Shown here: positions 27,213 through 35,733 of the stretch, in pieces | How positions within the stretch are numbered: position 1 is the first letter of the stretch | How the letters are laid out: each line of letters starts with the position of its first letter | Origin: Mesorhizobium australicum WSM2073 | GTDB taxonomy: Bacteria > Pseudomonadota > Alphaproteobacteria > Rhizobiales > Rhizobiaceae | DNA: 64,000 nt | Reading direction: 5' to 3' | NCBI RefSeq assembly: GCF_000230995.2 | Contig: NC_019973.1 | Coordinates: 2,060,001 to 2,124,000, forward strand | Notes under the pieces: generated by a model | The model's database searches: none | Seen by the model: only the letters and a program-made list of their open reading frames with translations | What the model was told of the DNA's origin: nothing | Made by a program: the position numbers and the translations under genes

Positions 27213-28247
27213 ATGAACTGGAAGACAACAGCGACCGCCATGGGGTTGGCGTTGCTTGCCTCGACGGGCCTCGCGCGGGCCGAAGGCGTGCTCAACATCT
27301 ACAATTGGGGAAACTACACCAGCCCCGACGTGATCAAGAAGTTCGAGGCGAAATACAACATCAAAGTGACGATCACCGACTATGACTCGAACGACACCGC
27401 TCTGGCCAAGGTTCGCCAGGGCGGCACCGGCTTCGACATCGCGGTGCCTTCGCAGACCTATGTGCCGATCTGGATCAAGGAAGGCCTCGTCCAGGAGACC
27501 GATCCCGGCAAGATGGAGAACGCCAAGAACATCGCGCCCGAATGGGCCAACCCCGACTTCGACCCAGGCCGCAAATACACTGTTCCTTGGGCCTGGGGCA
27601 CGATCGGCGTCGTCGTCAATACCGACGCCTACAAGGGCCCGGCGAACACCTGGGGCATCATCTTCAACACGCCCGACGAGTTGAAGGGCAAGGTCAACGT
27701 CGTGCCCGAGATGGGCGACGTGATGTTCGCGGCGATCAAGTATGTCGGCGGTCAGCAATGCACCGACGACAAGGCGGTGCTGAAGAAGGTGCGCGACCTC
27801 CTGGTGGCAGCCAAGCCGAACTGGATCGCCATGGAATACAACACCATCGAGAAGATGGGCGCCGGCGACTTCAAGGCAACCAGCGACTGGAACGGTTCGG
27901 CCCTGCGCCAGCGGCTGGCCAACCCGGCCATCCACTTCAACTATCCGAAGGAAGGTTATGGGCTGTGGAGCGACAACGTCGTTGTGCTCAAGGAGGCCAA
28001 GAACGTCGAAAACGCCAAGCTGTTCCAGAACTTCATCATGGATCCGGAAAACGCCGCGGGTCTCTCGGCCTTCCACCGATACGCGAACGCCATCACCGGC
28101 TCGGACAAGTACATGCCAGCCGACATGAAGGACGCGCCGGAGGTGGTCATTCCGGCCGACGCCAAGCCGCTTGGCGAACTGCAGCAGATGTGCGCTCCGG
28201 AGACGCAGGAACTCTACACCAAGATCTGGACCGAACTGCAGAAGTAG
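27213..28247 (+). CDS. potD: Pot-type periplasmic substrate-binding protein
   Basis: Periplasmic receptor of the importer, 344 residues with a Sec signal peptide (MNWKTTATAMGLALLASTGL, cleavage after ARA). The mature start GVLNIYNWGNYTSPDVIKKF is the hallmark of PotD/PotF-like receptors. YDSNDTALAKVRQGGTGFDI and KYTVPWAWGTIGVVVNTDAY follow. ATG 27213 has GGGAG 8 nt upstream; an in-frame ATG at 27198 is less well placed. It is followed by a strong terminator-like hairpin that could also stabilise this abundant message. Confidence 0.93.
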   Translation: MNWKTTATAMGLALLASTGLARAEGVLNIYNWGNYTSPDVIKKFEAKYNIKVTITDYDSNDTALAKVRQGGTGFDIAVPSQTYVPIWIKEGLVQETDPGKMENAKNIAPEWANPDFDPGRKYTVPWAWGTIGVVVNTDAYKGPANTWGIIFNTPDELKGKVNVVPEMGDVMFAAIKYVGGQQCTDDKAVLKKVRDLLVAAKPNWIAMEYNTIEKMGAGDFKATSDWNGSALRQRLANPAIHFNYPKEGYGLWSDNVVVLKEAKNVENAKLFQNFIMDPENAAGLSAFHRYANAITGSDKYMPADMKDAPEVVIPADAKPLGELQQMCAPETQELYTKIWTELQK

Positions 28248-28261
28248 TCACAGACCCAAGG

Positions 28262-28293
28262 GGCCCGGCGGCACTTGCCGCCGGGCCTTTTCT
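28262..28293 (+). terminator. Rho-independent terminator after potD
   Basis: An 11-bp perfect stem (28262-28272 with 28277-28287), 4-nt loop, then TTTTCTTT. It lies 14 nt past the potD stop codon and 18 nt before the next start, so it probably attenuates rather than isolates the two serine-hydrolase genes. Confidence 0.85.
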
Positions 28294-28311
28294 TTCCGGG
28301 AATGGCCTTTC

Positions 28312-29508
28312 ATGAGTTCCTATCGCAATTCCAATCCGCGGCCGCCGATCATGCAAGGCTCGCCGCCCGCCATGCTGCCGCCGAGGCTCGACTGGGACAG
28401 GCCGCCCTGGAACCGCTGGGCTTTCCAGCACATACGGGAAATTCTGCCGACCGTGGAAGTCTGGCGCGGCGCTGGCCATCGCCACCGTCTCGAACGCGCC
28501 GAGGTCGATCTCGACGGGCTAGCGGTCGAGGACAGCGAGGGCAGGCCTTCGACACTCGCCGGTCTGCTCGACGAGACCTATACGGACGGCTTCCTGGTGC
28601 TCAAGGACGGCAGGATAGCCTATGAGCGCTATTTCAACGGCATGGACGAGCGCACGCTGCACCTGTCGCAGTCGATGGCCAAGTCGGTCACCGGCTCGGT
28701 GTTCGGGATATTGGCCGGGCGCGGCCTGATCGATCCGGCGAAGCCAGTGACGGACTACCTGCCGGAACTGAGCGCGACCGGGTGGGCCGGCGCCAGCGTC
28801 CAGCATGTGCTTGATATGACCACCGGCGTGCGGTTTTCGGAGGAATACACCGACCGCTATTCCGACATCGGCCAGGTCGATGTCGCCACCGGCTGGAAGC
28901 CGGTGCCACCGGGCAGCGATCCGGATTTCCGCTGGCCATCGCACATGTTCGAACTGATCCTGGGCTTGAAGGACACGGTTCGCCCGCATGGAGCCACGTT
29001 CGAATATCGCTCGATCGAGACGGACGTGCTCGCCTTCATCATGGAACGGGTGACCGGCAAGCGGCTGGCGCAACTCGTCTCGGAAGAACTTTGGCAAAAG
29101 CTCGGGGCTGACGAAAGCGCCTGCTTCACCGTCGACAGCGCCGGCTATGCGCTGGCCGATGGCGGCTTCAACGCGACGCTGCGCGACTACGCCCGCTTTG
29201 GCCAGCTGATCCTCGACAGTGGCGGCGGCATCGTGCCGGCGGACTGGATCGAGGCGACGCGTACCGGCAGGCATGGTCCGGATTTCTCGGCCAGCCTGCC
29301 CGAGGGCAGCTATCGCAACCAGTTCTGGATCGAGAATCCCAGCTCGCGGGCACTGATGTGCCGTGGCGTGTTCGGACAGTTGATCCATATCGACTGGAAC
29401 ACAGGAATAGTCGTGGTGAAGCTGTCGACCTGGCCGGATTTCAGCAACATGGCCTATTCCAGGGCAACGCTGAAGGCCGTGCACGCCATCGCCGCGGCGC
29501 TTGCCTGA
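28312..29508 (+). CDS. NylB-like serine hydrolase (beta-lactamase fold), first of two
   Basis: Penicillin-recognising serine hydrolase resembling 6-aminohexanoate-dimer hydrolase, which cleaves linear omega-amino amides. The 398-residue protein carries SxxK as SMAK (Ser121, Lys124) and the Tyr motif in FEYRSIETDVLAF. It also has family landmarks also found in NylB: PPWNRWAFQHIREILP, LDETYTDGFLVLKDG and the end GIVVVKLSTWPDFSN. There is no signal peptide, so it should be cytoplasmic, unlike true beta-lactamases. It follows the importer genes after a terminator-like hairpin and is paralogous to the next gene. The true substrate is unknown; a peptide-like amide or ester is equally possible. Confidence 0.83.
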   Translation: MSSYRNSNPRPPIMQGSPPAMLPPRLDWDRPPWNRWAFQHIREILPTVEVWRGAGHRHRLERAEVDLDGLAVEDSEGRPSTLAGLLDETYTDGFLVLKDGRIAYERYFNGMDERTLHLSQSMAKSVTGSVFGILAGRGLIDPAKPVTDYLPELSATGWAGASVQHVLDMTTGVRFSEEYTDRYSDIGQVDVATGWKPVPPGSDPDFRWPSHMFELILGLKDTVRPHGATFEYRSIETDVLAFIMERVTGKRLAQLVSEELWQKLGADESACFTVDSAGYALADGGFNATLRDYARFGQLILDSGGGIVPADWIEATRTGRHGPDFSASLPEGSYRNQFWIENPSSRALMCRGVFGQLIHIDWNTGIVVVKLSTWPDFSNMAYSRATLKAVHAIAAALA

Positions 29509-29540
29509 GCTTCATGACCAATGGACTGGGAGGAAACGCC

Positions 29541-30722
29541 ATGACCGGCAAGACCGCGTTCGAGACTCGATACGGATTCCGCCGCAACGAGGTGCTGCTC
29601 GGCAACTGGCGTGTGAGCCCGTTCAATCGGTGGTCGTTCCAGAATCTCGGCGAACTGGTGCCGACCGCCCGGGTGGCGGCAGCGCCCGGCGCCGCAGAAG
29701 CCCCTCGGCGAGACATGGACGGCTTGCTCGGGGAAAAGGTCACGGTCGCGACTGCACCGGAGACGGTGGCTGAATTCCTCCTGCGCTCCAGCACCGACGC
29801 CCTGACGGTGATGAAAGGCGGCAAGATCATTGGCGACTGGTTCGCGCCGCATATGGAGTTTGGCGCGCGCCACATCATCTTCTCGATCAGCAAATCGGTG
29901 ACCGCGATCATCGCCGGCATACTGGAAGGCGAGGGGGTGTTCGATCCGGAAGCGCCGGTGATGGACTATATCCCCGAAGCAGCCGGCTCGGCCTATGGCG
30001 ATGCAAGCGTTCGGCATGTGCTCGACATGAGCGTCAGCCTCGACTTCGAGGAGGCCTATCTCGATCCGGAAAGCGCCTTCGCCCGCTATCGCCGCGCGAC
30101 GCTGTGGAATCCGGGCGGCGGCACCGAAAGCCTGCGTGAATTCATCCTTACCCTGCAGCGGCTTGCCGAGCCGCATGGCCAGACCTTCCGCTACCGCTCG
30201 CCCAATTCCGACCTGCTCGGCCTGCTGCTCGAGCGCGCCTCGGGCCAGCGCTTCACCGACCTCATGCGCGAGAAACTATGGCTGCCGCTTGGCGCCCTCA
30301 GCGAGGCCTCTGTCGGCGTCGACATGGAAGGCACGGCACGCACCGCCGGCGGCATTTCGGTGACGCCGCGTGACCTGGCGCGCCTCGGCGAGATGATGCG
30401 GCAGGGCGGCACCGCCAATGGCCGCCGCATCGTGCCCGAGGCCTGGGTGCGCGACACCACCAGCACCGGCGGCAGCTCGGAAGCTTGGCGGCGCGGTGCC
30501 ATGCTGCCGCTGTTCCCGAAAGGCCGCTACCGCAACAAATGGTACCAGACCGGCTTCGAAAATGGCGCGTATTGCGGCATCGGCATCCATGGCCAGTGGC
30601 TTTATGTCGATCCCAGCACCGAAGTGGTGATCGCTAAGATGTCGTCGCAGCCGGAGCCGGTCGACGATCCGCTGGATATCGAGATCGTTGCGTTTTTCGA
30701 GGCGCTGAGCCGGATGGTCTAA
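29541..30722 (+). CDS. NylB-like serine hydrolase, second of two
   Basis: Paralogue of the preceding gene, 393 residues. The nucleophile motif is SISK (Ser115, Lys118) and the catalytic Tyr lies in FRYRSPNSDLLGL. The start of the domain (SPFNRWSFQNLGELVPTARV) and the segment GRYRNKWYQTGFENGAYCGI with GIHGQWLYVDPSTEVVIAKM are closer to classical NylB than those of its neighbour. GGAGG lies 7-8 nt before ATG 29541. No signal peptide. Two diverged copies side by side suggest different chain-length or acyl specificity within one pathway. Confidence 0.83.
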   Translation: MTGKTAFETRYGFRRNEVLLGNWRVSPFNRWSFQNLGELVPTARVAAAPGAAEAPRRDMDGLLGEKVTVATAPETVAEFLLRSSTDALTVMKGGKIIGDWFAPHMEFGARHIIFSISKSVTAIIAGILEGEGVFDPEAPVMDYIPEAAGSAYGDASVRHVLDMSVSLDFEEAYLDPESAFARYRRATLWNPGGGTESLREFILTLQRLAEPHGQTFRYRSPNSDLLGLLLERASGQRFTDLMREKLWLPLGALSEASVGVDMEGTARTAGGISVTPRDLARLGEMMRQGGTANGRRIVPEAWVRDTTSTGGSSEAWRRGAMLPLFPKGRYRNKWYQTGFENGAYCGIGIHGQWLYVDPSTEVVIAKMSSQPEPVDDPLDIEIVAFFEALSRMV

Positions 30723-30745
30723 GTGGGCAGTCGCGTGCGATTGGT

Positions 30746-30940
30746 GATGTCGGCGCTGCCCCTCATCCGCCTGCCGGCACCTTCTCCCCGTATAGTGACG
30801 GGGAGAAGGGATCTAGTCGCTACGCCGCGGCGCCCCTTTGCACCGTTGGCAATTGGCGAAATCGGCGATGACAGCGCCCTCTCCCCGTCACTGTACGGGG
30901 AGAGGATGCCGGCAGGCAGGTGAGGGGCGGCGCAGACATC
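30746..30940. repeat. RIME-like inverted repeat element
   Basis: Two nearly matching arms of about 65 nt (30746-30810 and 30877-30940) are inverted around a 66-nt centre. Each arm contains the CCTGCCGGCA core and its own hairpin (CTCCCCGT with ACGGGGAG). The architecture matches rhizobial intergenic mosaic elements. It fills most of the 363-nt gap between the serine hydrolase and tex; the remaining bases up to 31085 show no gene. Confidence 0.8.
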
Positions 30941-31085
30941 AGTATCAGCAAATTCCTGCGGTACCCAGATCCGGTGAACGCATCGCGTTTTCCTGTGGAC
31001 CTCCGCCGCCGTTGAAAACGTCGCGGTTGGCGGACCTGATGTCTGCGCTTATGGTCGCCGCTCTTTTCGACGAGAGTGGGAAGAC

Positions 31086-33410
31086 ATGGCATCCGACATC
31101 AAGCGCATCGCAGCCATCATCGCGGCCGAAATCAAGGCGCGGCCGGAACAGGCGGCCGCGGCGATCGGACTGCTCGATGAGGGGGCGACGGTGCCGTTCG
31201 TGGCACGCTACCGCAAGGAAGTGACCGGCGGGCTGGACGACACGCAATTGCGCGACCTTGCCGAGCGTCTTGTCTATCTGCGCGAACTCGACGCGCGCCG
31301 CGACACCATCCTGGGCTCGATCCGCGAGCAGGGCAAGCTGACGCAAGAGCTTGAAACCAAGATCGCGGGCGCCGCGACCAAGGCGGAGCTAGAGGACATA
31401 TACCTGCCCTACAAGCCGAAGCGCCGCACCAAGGCCGAGATCGCCCGCGAGCGTGGATTGGGGCCGCTGGCCGAAGCCATTCTCAACAACCGTGCGCTGG
31501 TGCCCGCGGACGTCGCGCTCGCCTATGTCACCGGCGAGGTGGCCGATGCGAAGGCGGCGCTCGAGGGCGCGCGCGACATCCTGTCGGAGCAATTCGCCGA
31601 AAACGCCGATCTGGTCGGCAAGCTGCGCAGCTACATGAAGGAGCGCGCCTTCCTGCGCGCCAGGGTGGTCGACGGCAAGCAGGAGGCCGGCGCGAAATTC
31701 TCCGACTATTTCGACCATGTCGAACGTTGGGCGACCGTGCCAAGCCACCGCGCGCTCGCCATGCTGCGCGGCCGCAACGAGGAGGTGCTGTCGCTCGACA
31801 TCGAGGTGGATGCCGATGACGGCTCGCCGGTGAAGCCGGTCGAGCGGATGATCGCCAACGCCTACGCCATCGGTGCCAGCCTGCCCGGCGACCGCTGGCT
31901 GATGGAAGTGGCAGGCTGGACCTGGCGCATCAAACTGTCGCTGCACCTGACGCTCGACCTGATGCGCGACCTGCGCGAGCGGGCCGAGGAAGAAGCGATC
32001 CATGTCTTTGCCCGTAACCTCAAGGATTTGCTGCTGGCGGCTCCCGCCGGCTCGCGGCCGACGATGGGGCTCGATCCGGGCATCCGCACCGGCGTCAAGG
32101 TGGCGGTGGTCGATGGCACCGGCAAGCTGCTGGCGACGACGACGGTCTATCCGTTTCCGCCGAGGAACGATGTGCGTGGCACGCAGGCCGAACTTGCGGC
32201 ACTTATCCGCCAGCACAAGGTCGAGCTGATCTCGATCGGCAACGGCACCGGCAGCCGCGAGACCGAGAAGCTGGTCGCCGACATGCTGTCCGACATGCCT
32301 TCGACCGGCGGTCCGAAGCCGCTCAAGGTGATCGTCAGCGAGGCGGGAGCGTCGGTCTATTCGGCCTCGGCGACGGCTGCCGCCGAGTTCCCCGGCCTCG
32401 ACGTGTCGCTGCGCGGCGCGGTGTCGATCGCGCGACGGCTGCAGGATCCGCTGGCCGAACTGGTCAAGATCGAGCCGAAATCCATCGGCGTCGGCCAGTA
32501 TCAGCACGATGTCGACCAGTACCGGCTCGGCCGCTCGCTGGAAGCGGTGGTGGAGGACGCCGTCAACGCGGTCGGCGTCGACCTCAACACCGCCTCGGCG
32601 CCGTTGCTGGCGCGGGTTTCAGGCCTCGGCGCGTCGCTCGCCGATGCAATCGTCGCGCATCGCGATGCGACCGGCCCGTTCGCCAGCCGCAAGGATCTGC
32701 TGAAGGTGGCACGGCTTGGGCCGCGCGCGTTCGAGCAGTCCGCCGGCTTCCTGCGCATCGCCAACGGCAGCGAACCGCTCGATGCCTCGTCGGTGCATCC
32801 GGAGGCCTATGGCGTGGCCAAGAAGATCGTCGCCGCCTGCGGCCGCGACGTGCGTTCGCTTTTGGGCGACAGTGCCGCGCTCAAGGCGCTCGACCCGCGC
32901 GTCTTCGTCGACGAGCGGTTCGGCTTGCCGACGGTGCGCGACATTCTGGCGGAGCTGGAGAAGCCCGGCCGCGATCCGCGTCCCGGCTTCAAGACGGCGA
33001 CCTTCGCCGATGGCATCGACGAGATCAAGGATTTGAAGCCCGGCATGCTGCTGGAAGGCACCGTAACCAATGTCGCCGCTTTCGGCGCCTTCGTCGATAT
33101 CGGCGTGCACCAGGACGGGCTGGTGCATGTCTCGCAGCTCGCCGACCGCTTCATCAAGGACGCGCATGAGGTGGTCAAGGCCGGCGACGTGGTCAAGGTG
33201 CGCGTCGTCGATGTCGACATCAAGCGCAAGCGTATCGCGCTCTCCATGCGTAAGGATGCCGGCGAGGGCGGTGCATCGAAGGGCGGGCCGCGCGACAATG
33301 GCGGCGGCAGGCCGGCGCCACGCGGGCCTACGCCGCAACGCCAGCCGGAGCGGCCGGCACAGCAAGGTGCGTTCGGCGCCGCGCTGGCGGACGCGCTGAA
33401 GCGAAAGTAG
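31086..33410 (+). CDS. tex: Tex-family RNA-binding transcription accessory protein
   Basis: Cytoplasmic nucleic-acid-binding protein of 774 residues, the usual Tex length. Domain order is an N-terminal helical Tex domain, a YqgF/RNase-H-like domain ([20 protein letters not shown]) and helix-hairpin-helix repeats ([20 protein letters not shown]). The C-terminal S1 RNA-binding domain ([20 protein letters not shown], then HVSQLADRF) is followed by a Gly/Pro/Arg-rich tail. It starts well clear of the upstream repeat element and ends exactly where the convergent LysR gene ends. Confidence 0.95.
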   Translation: MASDIKRIAAIIAAEIKARPEQAAAAIGLLDEGATVPFVARYRKEVTGGLDDTQLRDLAERLVYLRELDARRDTILGSIREQGKLTQELETKIAGAATKAELEDIYLPYKPKRRTKAEIARERGLGPLAEAILNNRALVPADVALAYVTGEVADAKAALEGARDILSEQFAENADLVGKLRSYMKERAFLRARVVDGKQEAGAKFSDYFDHVERWATVPSHRALAMLRGRNEEVLSLDIEVDADDGSPVKPVERMIANAYAIGASLPGDRWLMEVAGWTWRIKLSLHLTLDLMRDLRERAEEEAIHVFARNLKDLLLAAPAGSRPTMGLDPGIRTGVKVAVVDGTGKLLATTTVYPFPPRNDVRGTQAELAALIRQHKVELISIGNGTGSRETEKLVADMLSDMPSTGGPKPLKVIVSEAGASVYSASATAAAEFPGLDVSLRGAVSIARRLQDPLAELVKIEPKSIGVGQYQHDVDQYRLGRSLEAVVEDAVNAVGVDLNTASAPLLARVSGLGASLADAIVAHRDATGPFASRKDLLKVARLGPRAFEQSAGFLRIANGSEPLDASSVHPEAYGVAKKIVAACGRDVRSLLGDSAALKALDPRVFVDERFGLPTVRDILAELEKPGRDPRPGFKTATFADGIDEIKDLKPGMLLEGTVTNVAAFGAFVDIGVHQDGLVHVSQLADRFIKDAHEVVKAGDVVKVRVVDVDIKRKRIALSMRKDAGEGGASKGGPRDNGGGRPAPRGPTPQRQPERPAQQGAFGAALADALKRK

Positions 33411-34322
33411 CTACCACGCCAGAACAGCCGGCTCCTTCTCAAGCTGGCCGAGCAGCCAGTCCCGGAAACTGGCAACCGGCGGATAGCCGCGCTTGTCGTG
33501 GGGGACGACGAGGTAATAGGCATTGCGGCTTTGCATCGGTTGGCCTGGCGCGGGCACAAGTTGGCCGCGCTGCAGTTCGCCCTCGATGAGGATCTGCGGC
33601 AAGAGCGCCACGCCGAGGCCCGCCATGCAAGCCTGGGCGGCGGTGGCGAACTGCTCGAATTGCATGCCAGGCCCGGTCGGCGCGCTCAGGCCCTGATGCT
33701 CAAACCATTCGCTCCAGGCCCCCGGGCGCGTCGTCATGTGCAGCAGCGGCAAACGGCCGATGTCGGCCGGTGTGGCGATGGCGCGGCCGGCGAGGAAGTC
33801 GGGCGACACCACCGGTGCCACCGTCTCGCGCACCAGAAGTGTCGAGTCGGCGTCCGGCCAGTCCGGCAGGCCGTAGTGGATGGCGGCATCCAACCGTTCG
33901 CGGGCGAAGTCGAAGCGCCCGACGCGGGTGACGAAATTGATGGTGATGTCGGGATTGTTCTCGACGAAATCGGGGATCATCGGCATCAGCCAACGCGTAC
34001 CGAAAGTCGGCAGAATGGCAAGATTCAAGATCCCACTATGCCGATTGCTCATCAATCCAAGGGCTGCGTCACGCAACTGGCCAAGCGCCGAGCGTACCGC
34101 TTCGGCGTAGATTTCACCTGCCGTGGAGAGCCTTACATTGCGGCTGTCGCGTTCAAACAGCTGCCGGCCGAACTGATCTTCCAAAAGCCTGACCTGGCGG
34201 CTGACCGCGCCCTGGGTCAGGTCCAATTCCTGGGCGGCGGCGGTGAAGGAGCCAAGCCGCGCCACGGCCTCGAAGGCGGCAAGGGCGCTGATATTGGGCA
34301 AAAGGCGGCGCTGGACACTCAT
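33411..34322 (-). CDS. LysR-family transcriptional regulator, GcvA-like
   Basis: LysR-type regulator of 303 residues. It has the winged helix near the N-terminus (LAAFEAVARLGSFTAAAQEL, then QGAVSRQVRLLEDQFGRQLF) and an effector-binding domain with the GcvA/AmpR subgroup pattern (LPTFGTRWLMPMIPDFVENN). It is divergent from the glutaryl-CoA dehydrogenase gene across 103 nt, the classical arrangement for a LysR regulator and its target, so it may be a GcdR-type activator. Its stop codon directly abuts the tex stop codon (TAG/CTA on the plus strand). Confidence 0.9.
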   Translation of the reverse strand: MSVQRRLLPNISALAAFEAVARLGSFTAAAQELDLTQGAVSRQVRLLEDQFGRQLFERDSRNVRLSTAGEIYAEAVRSALGQLRDAALGLMSNRHSGILNLAILPTFGTRWLMPMIPDFVENNPDITINFVTRVGRFDFARERLDAAIHYGLPDWPDADSTLLVRETVAPVVSPDFLAGRAIATPADIGRLPLLHMTTRPGAWSEWFEHQGLSAPTGPGMQFEQFATAAQACMAGLGVALLPQILIEGELQRGQLVPAPGQPMQSRNAYYLVVPHDKRGYPPVASFRDWLLGQLEKEPAVLAW

Positions 34323-34425
34323 GATCCATTCCTAACGCTCATTGATCCGCGAAGCAATTTCGTTTGATTTTTTCAGGCCACGAGCCGATAAGCCGGGCTT
34401 CACCTGTTTCAAGGATCGAGAAGCC

Positions 34426-35619
34426 ATGGCCGACAAGAATGCATTCGTGTGGGAAGACCCGTTCCTGATCGAGGACCAGCTTTCGGAAGACGAGCGCATG
34501 GTGCGCGATGGCGCTGCCGCCTTTGCCGCCGACAAGCTCGCGCCGCGTATCGAGGAAGCCTATCTCAACGAGACCTTCGACACGGCGATCTTCCGCGAGA
34601 TGGGCGAGGCCGGCCTGCTCGGCATCAACATTCCGGAGGAGTTCGGTGGCCTCGCTGCCAGCTATGTCACCTACGGGCTGGTGGCGCGGGAAGTGGAACG
34701 CGTCGATTCCGGCTATCGCTCGATGATGTCGGTGCAGTCGTCGCTGGTGATGTACCCGATCCATGCCTATGGTTCGGACGAACAGCGCAGGAAGTACCTG
34801 CCGAAGCTTGCCAGCGGCGAATGGATTGGCTGCTTCGGTCTGACCGAGCCGGATGCCGGCTCCGACCCCGGCGGCATGAAGACCCGCGCCGAAAAGACCG
34901 CCAGCGGCTACAAGGTCTCCGGCTCCAAGATGTGGATTTCCAACGCGCCGGTCGCCGACGTGTTCGTCGTATGGGCGAAGTTGAAGGGGGAGAACGGCAA
35001 GGACGAGATCCGCGGTTTCGTGCTCGAGAAAGGCATGAAAGGGCTGTCGGCGCCGAAGATCGGCGGCAAGCTTTCGCTGCGCGCGTCGATCACCGGTGAA
35101 GTGGTGATGGAAGGCGTCGAGGTCGGCGAGGACGCGCTGCTGCCCAACGCCAAGGGCCTCGGTGGACCCTTCGGTTGCCTCAACCGGGCCCGCTACGGCA
35201 TCTCCTGGGGTTCGATGGGCGCGGCGGAAGATTGCTGGCATCGCGCTCGCCAGTATGGCTTGGACCGCAAGCAGTTCGGCAAGCCGCTGGCCGGCACGCA
35301 GCTCTACCAGAAGAAGCTCGCCGACATGCAGACCGAGATCGCTCTGGGGCTACAGGCCTCCTTGCGCGTCGGGCGCCTGCTCGATGCAGGCAAGATGGCG
35401 CCGGAAATGATCTCGATCGTCAAGCGCAACAATTGCGGCAAGGCGCTGGACATCGCCCGCCAGGCCCGCGACATGCATGGCGGCAACGGGATCCAGATCG
35501 GCTATCACGTCATGCGCCACGCGCAGAACCTGGAAACCGTCAACACCTACGAAGGCACCCATGACGTGCACGCGCTGATCCTGGGACGGGCGCAAACGGG
35601 GATACAGGCGTTCTTTTGA
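34426..35619 (+). CDS. gcdH: Glutaryl-CoA dehydrogenase
   Basis: FAD enzyme of the acyl-CoA dehydrogenase family that converts glutaryl-CoA to crotonyl-CoA in lysine and tryptophan degradation. Its 397 residues agree with GcdH. Landmarks are [40 protein letters not shown], a catalytic Glu in the late segment [20 protein letters not shown], and [20 protein letters not shown], a GcdH-like segment. ATG 34426 starts the family match; an upstream ATG at 34342 only adds leader residues. Divergent from the LysR gene. Confidence 0.9.
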   Translation: MADKNAFVWEDPFLIEDQLSEDERMVRDGAAAFAADKLAPRIEEAYLNETFDTAIFREMGEAGLLGINIPEEFGGLAASYVTYGLVAREVERVDSGYRSMMSVQSSLVMYPIHAYGSDEQRRKYLPKLASGEWIGCFGLTEPDAGSDPGGMKTRAEKTASGYKVSGSKMWISNAPVADVFVVWAKLKGENGKDEIRGFVLEKGMKGLSAPKIGGKLSLRASITGEVVMEGVEVGEDALLPNAKGLGGPFGCLNRARYGISWGSMGAAEDCWHRARQYGLDRKQFGKPLAGTQLYQKKLADMQTEIALGLQASLRVGRLLDAGKMAPEMISIVKRNNCGKALDIARQARDMHGGNGIQIGYHVMRHAQNLETVNTYEGTHDVHALILGRAQTGIQAFF

Positions 35620-35733
35620 GCGACTTAAGCCGGCAAGCGGTTCTTTAATTTAGGTGCACCGCAACATCCGCTTGGAGAATGGCGGCCAGGTGTGTCAGGG
35701 TTCGGCTGATGAAACGCCGATCTCCGGGGCCCC

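Noticed and set aside
28312..30722. Beta-lactamase resistance genes
   Set aside because: Both carry SxxK and a Tyr motif but lack signal peptides, and their landmarks match NylB-type amidases better.
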